Shown here in pieces: positions 1-7,498 of a DNA stretch of 16,048 bases. Both the position numbers and the translations under genes were made by a program. The stretch comes from Zancudomyces culisetae (taxonomy: Eukaryota > Kickxellomycota > Harpellomycetes > Harpellales > Legeriomycetaceae), in contig LSSK01000013.1 of assembly GCA_001969505.1 (NCBI GenBank), forward strand, positions 1-16,048. The letters are read 5' to 3'. Position 1 is the stretch's first letter. Each line of letters opens with the position of its first letter. The notes under the pieces were generated by a model, which saw nothing but the letters and a program-made list of their open reading frames with translations, ran no database searches and had not been told where the DNA came from.

Positions 1-454
1 GAGCCTTTTTTCTCCCTCTTCGATTTTTCTAATAACAAAGAAACCCGCAAGTATAAAAATAACTTACCTGTTAGATGATAATCTGGAGGTCGAATGTGTT
101 CTGGCACTTTTCTTCTTGCTGATAATGGGTATATAGCCCTTAATCCTCCGGTGTATTTAAATCTTGGAAATGGATCGTATTCAGCGACTAAAAAAAAATG
201 AAATCCTTGTGTTACTCAAAGTTGGAAATGCAGTTCATTTCAGCTTCAATCAAAAATAAAATGTAAATAATACTGTGCTTTAACTTACCTGTGTTTGCTG
301 CGGCGTGTTTTGCTTTGTGAACACCCCAGTCCAATTTAAAGCACTCTTGTGAGCAATAAAAAGAATCCATACCATTCTTCAAACATATTGGGCATTTCAG
401 CTTTACCTGCTCGATGCCACATCCCTCTCTAGAACATTTACTCGCTGTCACCAT
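1..454 (-). CDS. MAP1: Methionine aminopeptidase type 1, 5' part (partial at window edge)
   Basis: Cytosolic metalloprotease family that removes the initiator Met from new proteins. Only the N-terminus is present; the catalytic pita-bread domain lies beyond the left edge. Exon 1 (454-289) encodes a zinc-finger-like segment with Cys/His order C-C-C-C-C-C-H-H (CSREGCG, CPIC, YCSQEC, HKAKH), the MYND-like ribosome-associated finger typical of MetAP1. Intron 288-188 starts gtaagt and ends in a T-run plus tag. Exon 2 (187-68) continues in phase and encodes FPRFKYTGG, YPLSARRKVPEHI and RPPDYH, matching the MetAP1 linker. A second intron starts at 67 (gtaagt); its acceptor is probably at 30-29, leaving exon 3 at 28-1, which is less certain. 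The ATG at 454 is the first Met of the conserved finger. A TATATA lies about 95 bp upstream. Family assignment is strong; catalytic residues cannot be checked here. Confidence 0.87.
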
Positions 455-1589
455 GATTTTGTTTATTTTGTTTAACCGTTGAATTCTACTTGTTAGCCCA
501 AGTTTTGTCTTTTGAAATACCTTCAGTTGAATTTTTCAAGTTAGCTATATACACCTAATTACCATATTTTGGGGGAAGGTTTTGATTACTAGCAATTCGA
601 CCGGTTTCTGCTTTTATTTCATGATTGTGGATTAGACTCCATTTTATCCAATTATTACTATTTTTTCATCTAATTGATTCCGGCTACTCCAGTTTCATTG
701 GGATATTACCCCCAGCCAATATCCAAATCCATTACAATCTGCTTAAAGCTGTGCGATATTTTTGCCAGAAATTAAAAAAATATATTTGCCATTGAAAAAA
801 AAAATTTTTTTTTTTTGCGCACTTTATTTAAAAATCAGTCGCAAATGTTGGTTGCATTGGCAAAAGTAAAATAACGGCTCCAGGTACCTGAACCTCATAA
901 ACAACACTTTCCGCCACAAATCGCATATTCACAGATATTTCCCATAGCCCGCTTCATAGTACATTTTATAGTCAAACTAGGGACCCAAGATAGTATGCAG
1001 TATTTTGTAAACACTACGACTCTCACCGATGTTTTAACTTCTGCCGATTTTTCTCAGTAGTAACTATGTGTGGAGATAAGTGCTCCATCTAAGTGGTCTT
1101 AATATTTAGTATCGTACCCACCACTATCATTAAATAGCCCAAGTGATGCCATGTAAATAGATTCCCATTTTTACTGTATTGCGTACATAGTTGCATGAAA
1201 AAGGTGTTTTGTGGTATGTAGCAACACTTCCCTCCCCCCTTTCCCTTCCACTCACAGGAAATTGAACAGTGACTTGAAAAGCGTTGTGTTTTTTTCACAT
1301 TTCAACTTTTGCATTCTATTTTGATCAAAAAATATTGAAAAGACCAGAATATACTGTAGCCAAGCACGAAGGTAAAGAATAATGCCAGAAAAAACCGGAA
1401 TGCCACTAATAACGACATACAGTTTTGTTTTATTATTAATTTCCATCTTTTGAAAATCAATGTGTATACCAAACATATTCGCCGAAATGCACCCCATGGC
1501 TGTGAACAATCTCACCAAGATATTTTTATTGCAGGTGTATTACTCTATTTTCCAAAAAAGCTAAAATTTTTATCAGACGGCGTTCATCT

Positions 1590-1603
1590 CCCAATTCATT
1601 GGG
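1590..1603. promoter_or_regulatory. Inverted CCAAT pair
   Basis: CCCAAT and ATTGGG face each other across a 2-nt spacer, giving two CCAAT boxes on opposite strands. CCAAT is the core bound by the Hap2/3/5 (CBC) complex. It lies about 740 bp upstream of the mitoferrin ATG. The function is inferred from the motif only. Confidence 0.3.
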
Positions 1604-1834
1604 GTTTAGCAACACAAGCTGACCGCTTTAATTTGGCGTGAAACAGTATTGAAGAAAGTATTGTGTACTCGAGTTAACGTGAGCATGAGGGGGAGGAATG
1701 GAGGGTTAACTGTTTTGTCCTCGGCTATCTTTTTTTTTGGCTTTGGAGTTCCCAAAACTGAGTAGTATAATTCGTCACTAATACAGTCTTTTTTTTTTTG
1801 GTTTTTTTTCTGTTTACCTCACCACTGGTTTATC

Positions 1835-1846
1835 AGCCAATTGGCT
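1835..1846. promoter_or_regulatory. Perfect 12-bp palindrome with overlapping CCAAT boxes
   Basis: AGCCAATTGGCT is a perfect palindrome that carries CCAAT on both strands. It sits about 500 bp before the mitoferrin start. A GATAA follows at 1889-1893. In some ascomycetes iron genes are controlled by the CCAAT-binding complex with HapX and by GATA factors, so an iron-control site is conceivable but unproven here. Confidence 0.33.
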
Positions 1847-2341
1847 ATCAAAGAGCTAATCTGATTTCGACAATGTAATTAATAAGCAGATAATTTGTGA
1901 TTACAAAGAGCTAGTGGTTTTGGCACGAGGTTTATGAATACCAACACAGCGAACGAATAAAAAAAATTTTCCCCCCTTGCTTTTCTGCAAAAGTATACAA
2001 CAATGCGATATTAAAGCATGAAAAAGTCCTGAACCGTGATCAAATCCACTATCGTTTTTAGCCAAGAGGAGCCCCTCCTTTTTTTTTTAAACCCGCCAAA
2101 AAAAATCGTATATTCGATAATTAATAACAAATTAAAACATTGAAAACTCAATCACTTTGACTTGTACAGGGATAGAAAATCTTTATATCTTGATAGAATA
2201 TCCGCTTGTTCTTTTACTAATTCTTTTTTATTCGTTGAAAACCAAGACAACGAAATCGTACTTTGGAAGCGAGTAGTGCAGCAATAAACGAATTAAGCAC
2301 AACTAATAGTATATAGAAATCCCGTAATTTTATTTTTCAAA

Positions 2342-3536
2342 ATGACAATTTCAAACGATATTGATTATGAAGAGCTGTCAGAGAATGAACCAATGTATAT
2401 GCATCTCGCAGCAGGTGCTGCCGCAGGAATAATGGAGCATACTATAGTATATCCTTTTGACAGTATAAAGGTAAGAGCATGCCATTCTGATAAATAACCC
2501 TTCCAAGGGGGGAGGGGATCTTACTTTTAACTTGAATTGGCTTGTATAACAATATTTTTTACCCCTTTACTGCTTCTAGACTAGGATGCAAATCGTTTCA
2601 AAGGGTCAATCGATGGTCATCTATGATGGAGTGATCAATTCAATCAAACTAATCAGCACTACAGAGGGATTCAAGGCTTTGTGGCGCGGCGTGGCTTCAG
2701 TCTGTATTGGTGCAGGACCAGCACATGCACTCTATTTTGCATCATACGAAAAGGCTAAAACCATGTTGGGTGGTTCTGACGACAGCAAAATGAAACCTAT
2801 TGCTGCAGGCAAGTAGAAAATTACACATTTTAGCGGGGGGGGCGGTATTTTTGTTTCAATTATATATATATCTGTATGCTAACGTTTATATATTACTTTT
2901 TTAGGACTTGCTGGAGGTATTGGAACAATTGTGAGCGATTTTGTGATGAATCCCTTTGATGGTAATTATTTATAATGCTTTACAATTCTATGTTCTTTAT
3001 AATTAAAAACATATCTAAAGCTATCGTAATATGTGAATATTTTAGTGGTTAAACAACGAATGCAGGCATACGGGCAAAAATATAAAACTGTCTTTAAGTG
3101 TGGTGTCAGTATACTACAAAAGGAGGGAATAAGAGCATTTTACGTATCTTATCCTACAACTCTACTCATGACTCTTCCATTCCAAACAATACATTTTGGA
3201 CTATATGATGTCTTTAAAAAATCGATGAATCCAGACAATAAATACTCACCATTTACCCATGTTACTGCCGGGGCTTTATCAGGCGGAGTAGCTGCTGCAA
3301 TAACCAACCCTGTTGACTGTGCAAAGACCTTACTACAAACTCGAGGAGCCAGCCACGATTCATCTATTAAAAATGTTAGTGGAATCATCAAACCCATCAA
3401 AATCATTGTCTCGACTTATGGAGTTAAGGGGTTATTTAGAGGTGTTATACCTAGAGTTGTCTATGTCATGCCTGGGACTGGTATCAGCTGGCTTACTTAT
3501 GAATATTTCAAACGATTCCTATCAAAAAACAACTAG
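2342..3536 (+). CDS. MRS3/MRS4: Mitoferrin, mitochondrial iron carrier (SLC25 family)
   Basis: Inner-membrane carrier that brings ferrous iron into the matrix for Fe-S cluster and haem synthesis. Exons 2342-2470, 2580-2808, 2905-2961 and 3046-3536 join in phase to 301 residues, the usual size. It has three carrier repeats, each with a PxDxxK-type signature: PFDSIK (38-43), PFDVVK (136-141) and PVDCAK (227-232). Mitoferrin-specific segments are GIMEH with His33 and GPAHALYF with His92, which separate it from other SLC25 carriers. The ends of the repeats show EGFKALWRG and YGVKGLFRG. Introns are 109, 96 and 84 nt. The second intron uses a GC donor (gcaagt at 2809), because no GT site keeps the frame; reading through hits a TAG at once. 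The ATG at 2342 follows a TATA-like stretch near 2309. A poly(A) signal lies about 90 nt after the stop. Mrs3 and Mrs4 types cannot be separated. Confidence 0.95.
2809..2904 (+). other. GC-AG intron in the mitoferrin gene
   Basis: The donor reads CAG|gcaagt and the acceptor is ttttttag. Removing 2809-2904 rebuilds a Gly codon and the conserved AAGLAGG join; keeping it gives a stop two codons later. A run of eight G lies at 2835-2842 inside the intron. Confidence 0.85.
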
Positions 3537-3623
3537 ATTCATTTACGTCTTCTTTTCTATTCTATGTTTGGTTAAATATTAATTATATGCAAATTATCAT
3601 TATGTGCTACTACAATTGTATAT

Positions 3624-3629
3624 AATAAA
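3624..3629 (+). terminator. Poly(A) signal, mitoferrin
   Basis: AATAAA about 90 nt after the TAG at 3534-3536, at the usual distance for a 3' UTR signal. Confidence 0.45.
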
Positions 3630-3854
3630 ATGGTTACACCATCCACACCCACATCTGTGCCTTTTTTGTGGTTTATTTTAGGCAAATGTGGTTTTCTTTG
3701 TTGCTAATAGTTTCTCATTTTCCCTCTCCTCTTCTCATATATTTTTCTCACACGTTTAGGTGATATTTAGGGAGCAGCTCTTGCATAAAAAAATATGAAT
3801 AATCAATACCAACACGAGCTTTTGCGTTGAATTTGAGATCATGCCAAATAATTT

Positions 3855-3873
3855 GCGCCCCCCGCCCCGCCCC
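3855..3873. promoter_or_regulatory. Isolated GC-rich tract with repeated CCCCGC
   Basis: A 19-bp block made only of G and C stands in otherwise AT-rich spacer. It contains two CCCCGC units, the reverse complement of the GCGGGG core bound by Mig1/CreA zinc-finger repressors. It lies over 1.2 kb from the next start codon downstream. The role is unknown. Confidence 0.25.
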
Positions 3874-5129
3874 ACTTTCCAAAAGGAAAAATAATCAAGG
3901 CGGGTGCAAATATTTTTCATGGGCGAAGTAGCAACGTTGCCAAGGTTACTAGTACAGTAGTGTATATGAAACCAAATCAGTTTTGCACCACCCAAAGCCT
4001 TTCTCCCCCTTAGAAGGAATATAAACATGTTTGACCTTATTTTGATGATGATATACTGCTTAAAGCTCGTTCAAAAATCTAAAAACCCGGTCTTGACGCT
4101 ACAGGTCCTGTATTTGAGTTTGCTGAGAATGTTTTCAAATATCACCCAGCCTTTTTTTTTTGTTATTTGTTTATGATATATTTTTACGTATTCCCAATGC
4201 TTATCTGCTTTTTTTTTTAAAAAAAAACAAACAAACTGACAAAGTGTGGATGCAACGAGTATATACTCGAATATATCAACACTGATATACAGTAACCTCA
4301 AACTGCGATAAAAAACCACAAAAACGAGGATTCCTTGGTCACAAGATATAACACAAGTTTGCTTGTTGTCTGAATACGCCATCGTCTGCCTGAAGCATTT
4401 GCTTCTATTAGCACAGTATAAAACACTCAGAAAGGCTAAATGATCGGCAAACATAGCGTTTTCCACAGATTTATATCATAGTATTAGTACATCAAATACT
4501 CTATCATAAGAAAATGTGAAGAGCACGTAGCCTCCAAATAAGTACCACTGAGCAGATATGATACGATGTTAAAGTGAAGTACAACTTATAAAAAAAAACC
4601 TGAACCTAGATGGTCAAATAAACGTAAAGTAGTCGGCGTTAACTTGATGTGTGTGCGTGGTGTACTGTTTTTATTTTTTTTCATCTACTTGTTTACATGT
4701 GTATGTGCCACAAGTGGCTTTGTATGGATCGCTTGCTGTGTATAGCGTCAAATATTATCAAAAAAATATCTTTGTCCAACTCTAAGATATTGCAGCGCAT
4801 TGAATTAAAAAATGTGTTTAATACAACCTTTGAAAGTCAGCTCAATTCATATAAAAAGCACTTGGCAGCGTGTATACCAAAGCCGCCATTACCGAATATT
4901 AATAACAATTTATGTACAACTTGTAGTCCAAACAAATATTAGAGATTAAAATAGCCATAATACAGATACGTACAATAACACCGAACTAGGGGGTTTTTCG
5001 ACTTTTTAATCACACAAACGTTGTATATACACGCACTAGATATAGTAGTTTAGCATCTAAAGTCGATCGCTTATCTATTTTGTATTTTCAGTCTTAGTGA
5101 GCCAAAAGTGTCAGGATCATATATTGATT

Positions 5130-6314
5130 ATGCTAGTTATAATATCGTTTATCTTTGTTTTAGTGGTAGCAGCCAGTGGTTTATCTGAGCGTGTGGATAC
5201 CGGTGCTTCTAATAATCATCTAGATAAAATCCTTGATAACAACCGAAAGTGGGTAGAAATGGTTCAAAGAGAGAACGACACTTTTTTTTCTGCAATGAGT
5301 AAAGAGCATGCTCCGAAAGTTATGTTCATAAGTGCGTGTTAATCTTTTTACAAATCACAAGCTGTGTTATTTGAGTGTTGAATTTATCTAAAGAATGTTC
5401 AGCTGATTAAAATAGGTTGCTCAGACTCTAGGTTTATTCCAAACGAGGTAGCAGGAAAAGGTAATAACAGTAAATGTGATAATATATCCAAAGGGCGTAG
5501 TTTGAAAGAATATAATTGATATAGACTCTAACTTCCCTCACCCAAGATCGGCAATTGATAGGTATAACACTATACAAATAGAAATGGGTTATCTTTTTTC
5601 GCTCAAGAATGTTGCCAATCAAGTTAACCACAGAGACGAAAGTATAACGTCTGCAATTCAGTATGCTGTCCAGTATTTAGAGGTTGAAGAGCTTATTGTT
5701 TCAGGTAATGCACGCTCATCACATACGTAGTGCTGTACACTATATATACCTGCAATTTGATTGGGTTTTGAAAATACTAGATCACATCATTCCAAAATAA
5801 AAAAATATATATGTATACATGTACAATCATAGGACACACACAATGCGGAGGTATTCAGGCAGTGGTAACAAATGAAGATTTGGATATTCCATTAGAGTCA
5901 TACCTAAACCCCGTTAAGCAGATGTATGACGAAAATAAATGGCTGATTGATCGTAAGGTTTATATATTTGGCGTGTTTATATCCTTTTTTTATATGTTAA
6001 CTACCGGAAATTCTAACCGCATTTTAACCAAATCGTTCTTATGACTATTCTATCTAGGTGCTATAAGAAGAAGAAACGAGACAGTAAGAGTGGAACTGGT
6101 TAGCAAGCTTAATGTAGTTAGGGTGATGAATGAAATAAGGCAGCTTCCATATGTTCATGATGCGCTCGAGAAGAATAAGTTAAAGGCAATTCATGGGTTG
6201 TTGTGGAAAGTTGAGACGGGTGAGCTTCAGCTCCTAGAGACCATAACTAAGCAAAATGGCTCTGAGTCACTCTCCGCTCGCAGGTATATAGATACATTTT
6301 CTAGGAACCTTTAG
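5130..6314 (+). CDS. NCE103: Beta-class carbonic anhydrase
   Basis: Zinc enzyme that interconverts CO2 and bicarbonate. Exons 5130-5331, 5416-5460, 5582-5704, 5833-5952 and 6058-6314 join in phase to 248 residues. Zinc ligands and catalytic dyad are present: Cys69, Asp71 and Arg73 in SCSDSR, then His125 and Cys128 in GHTQCGG. The segment GYLFSLKNVANQV recalls the yeast Nce103 form (FTWKNVAN) rather than the common VHRN form. The fourth donor is taken as gtaagg at 5953, because it restores DRAIRRRNE; a donor five bases later would break the frame. Introns are 84, 121, 128 and 105 nt. The start is the weakest point. From the ATG at 5130 the first 16 residues are hydrophobic like a signal peptide, but that stretch is also T-rich and ends in ttttag (5163), so it could be the end of an intron from an unseen upstream exon. 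Confidence 0.92.
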
Positions 6315-6554
6315 ATTGCTTTATTCTGTAATATTTTTTCCTAGAATTTTTACCCGTCTATTCATGAGGAAACGAAATTAGATAAATTGTAAACGGATAA
6401 TAACTTTGTCAGTGCTCACACATGTTTGTTAAAATACAGTTATCAATGAAAATAAAGGGCTAGTTGCCTATTTAGTAAGGGCGTAATCAGTGCAAAGAGG
6501 ATAGTATTAACCTTGAAGTGCACATACACTAGCAAATAAAATATCCAATTCAAC

Positions 6555-6590
6555 ACTCAACTTGCATTATGATCTGAATGCAAGTTGGGT
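6555..6590 (+). repeat. 14-bp stem, 8-nt loop hairpin
   Basis: The arm at 6555-6568 pairs with 6577-6590. Eleven pairs next to the loop are perfect (CAACTTGCATT with AATGCAAGTTG). Two more Watson-Crick pairs and one G-U pair extend the stem if the plus strand is transcribed. The minus strand would have an A-C mismatch instead. It lies 240 nt after the carbonic anhydrase stop. Confidence 0.7.
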
Positions 6591-6838
6591 AATGCCAGGA
6601 ATTTAGGGTGAATGTTTATTTATGCTATAAAAAAAATTACTAAAACAAGTAGAACAGTAATAGTCAGCAGAGTATACTGAAGAAACCAATACTAAAAAAA
6701 GTCTATTAATTATAAAAATGTTAATAGATATGTCCCCAATTAGCAAATATTCACAACCACACTCACCGATTTGTTAATGCAATCGGCCTTGAGTTGTAAA
6801 GTACCACACTTTCCCTCATGTAGGGTTGGGTAAACAGG

Positions 6839-6850
6839 GTGTGTGTGTGT
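6839..6850. repeat. Short GT microsatellite
   Basis: Six GT units followed by ATGTG, just past the stop codon of the DUF1748 gene. Confidence 0.6.
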
Positions 6851-6867
6851 ATGTGTTGTTCTTTAGT

Positions 6868-7095
6868 TTATTTTTTAACAAAGTAGTCGGGGCATTTCTT
6901 AATTTTATCTACGGCGTAGTCGAAAGTTTTCTCTCCAAAATCAAGATAATTGTCGAGATATTTTCGCATGCCATCATCTGAGATGATTTTCTGGGTATTG
7001 ACTGAATATCCTGTACTCCGCTTTATTCCAGCAAGCGCACCCGAAAACAAAACCATCTCTGCTCCGAGCCTTAGAATTTGTGTTGCTGCGCCCAT
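6868..7095 (-). CDS. DUF1748 family small protein
   Basis: Single-exon gene for 75 residues, the normal length for this family (yeast relative YIL156W-B). Visible family marks are the LAGIKRSTG core (residues about 21-29), a moderately hydrophobic N-terminal helix before it, a central YLDNYLDFGE, and a C-terminal CPDYFVKK tail. The molecular function is not established to my knowledge. The ATG at 7095 is the only one that gives the full family length, and the TAA at 6870-6868 overlaps a T-rich stretch. It is divergent from DBP10, with a 403-bp spacer that should hold both promoters. No intron is needed. Confidence 0.85.
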   Translation of the reverse strand: MGAATQILRLGAEMVLFSGALAGIKRSTGYSVNTQKIISDDGMRKYLDNYLDFGEKTFDYAVDKIKKCPDYFVKK

Positions 7096-7168
7096 TTTTA
7101 TCGTATTTTGCTCTATCCGAGTAGTATAGCTATTATGAATTGCCGATTGTGTATAATGATGGAGTTGA

Positions 7169-7182
7169 CGTTTTCGAAAACG
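7169..7182. promoter_or_regulatory. Perfect 14-bp palindrome in divergent promoter
   Basis: CGTTTTCGAAAACG is fully self-complementary and lies 73 bp upstream of the DUF1748 ATG. It could bind a dimeric regulator, but about one such palindrome in 16 kb is expected by chance. Confidence 0.25.
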
Positions 7183-7350
7183 AAAGAATTTTGGGTTCTT
7201 AAATGCAAAAATAAATCAAATGGCGTTATGTAAAAATCTGAAAACAAATCTGGGCAGTTGTTAGGTTTAGATAAGTGATTCCAGACACTATGAATCAGCC
7301 AATAGTTCTGTGTTTACTTGAGAGCATCTAACCTTCCCAAATGTCACACG

Positions 7351-7371
7351 AAAAAAAAAAATTTTTTTTTT
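7351..7371. promoter_or_regulatory. A-run/T-run element, RRPE-like, upstream of DBP10
   Basis: Eleven A followed by ten T, centred 137 bp before the DBP10 ATG. It contains the yeast rRNA-processing element core AAAAATTTT, bound by Stb3 in front of ribosome-biogenesis genes. Such tracts also keep promoters free of nucleosomes, so the specific role is inferred. Confidence 0.4.
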
Positions 7372-7498
7372 ACAATATCCACGAGAATAAAGGTCAAATA
7401 CTAGAATTGTAATTAAAAAAAAACCTTGATTTGATTCTATTTCCAGGCAATAGTTGTTTCTCTTGGCAAAGCATAAGGACCATCAAAGACAAAGGGAA

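Larger units (their letters stand above)
455..2341. other. Long divergent intergenic region (MAP1 / mitoferrin)
   Basis: No recognisable gene. Short open frames of 60-90 codons occur on both strands (for example 1252-1518 minus and 1450-1641 plus), but about this many are expected by chance in AT-rich DNA and none resembles a known family. Visible structure includes an A10T12 tract at 795-816, T-rich runs at 1726-1811, several TTTTGCCA-type motifs (760-767, reverse 858-865), and inverted CCAAT pairs at 1590-1603 and 1835-1846. The part near 454 should hold the MAP1 promoter, and the part near 2342 the mitoferrin promoter. Confidence 0.6.
3537..5129. other. Intergenic region, mitoferrin to carbonic anhydrase
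   Basis: No gene recognised. The longest open frame is 4071-4466 on the minus strand (131 codons). It runs through a T/A homopolymer block at 4211-4227 and resembles nothing I know. A 97-codon frame at 4649-4942 (plus) has no ATG at its head. An ATG at 4647 opens a 33-codon frame with a very hydrophobic N-terminus. The region also holds an isolated GC-rich tract (3855-3873) and TATATA near 5023, about 105 bp before the carbonic anhydrase ATG. Confidence 0.55.
6315..6867. other. Intergenic region between convergent carbonic anhydrase and DUF1748 genes
   Basis: No coding signal. It holds an AATAAA at 6451-6456 suitable for the carbonic anhydrase transcript, a long inverted repeat at 6555-6590, a TTTATT (minus AATAAA) at 6615-6620, and a short GT repeat at 6839-6850. 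Confidence 0.6.
7096..7498. promoter_or_regulatory. Divergent promoter region, DUF1748 gene / DBP10
   Basis: No coding signal. It contains a 14-bp palindrome at 7169-7182, an A11T10 tract at 7351-7371, and tttccag at 7440-7446, which looks like a splice acceptor and might end a 5' UTR intron of DBP10. An in-frame TAG at 7451-7453 rules out a coding extension upstream. Confidence 0.5.

Noticed and set aside
1252-1518. 88-codon minus-strand frame with a hydrophobic middle
   Set aside because: A few frames of this length are expected by chance in AT-rich DNA. Hydrophobic residues follow simply from T-rich codons.
4042-4129. Possible C/D snoRNA (TGATGATGA followed by CTGA 80 nt later)
   Set aside because: The ends cannot form a terminal stem, and no D'/C' boxes were seen, so the boxes are probably chance.
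4071-4466. 131-codon open frame on the minus strand
   Set aside because: It crosses a T/A homopolymer block, has no recognisable motif and no family resemblance. It is longer than typical chance frames, but not enough to call a gene without transcripts.
4649-4942. 97-codon plus-strand frame before the carbonic anhydrase
   Set aside because: It starts without an ATG, has no homology I recognise, and no good donor links it in phase to the carbonic anhydrase exon.
5958-6057. Carbonic anhydrase exon 4 ending at 5957 with donor gtttat
   Set aside because: The donor is poor and the join to the next exon would leave the conserved frame; gtaagg at 5953 keeps it.
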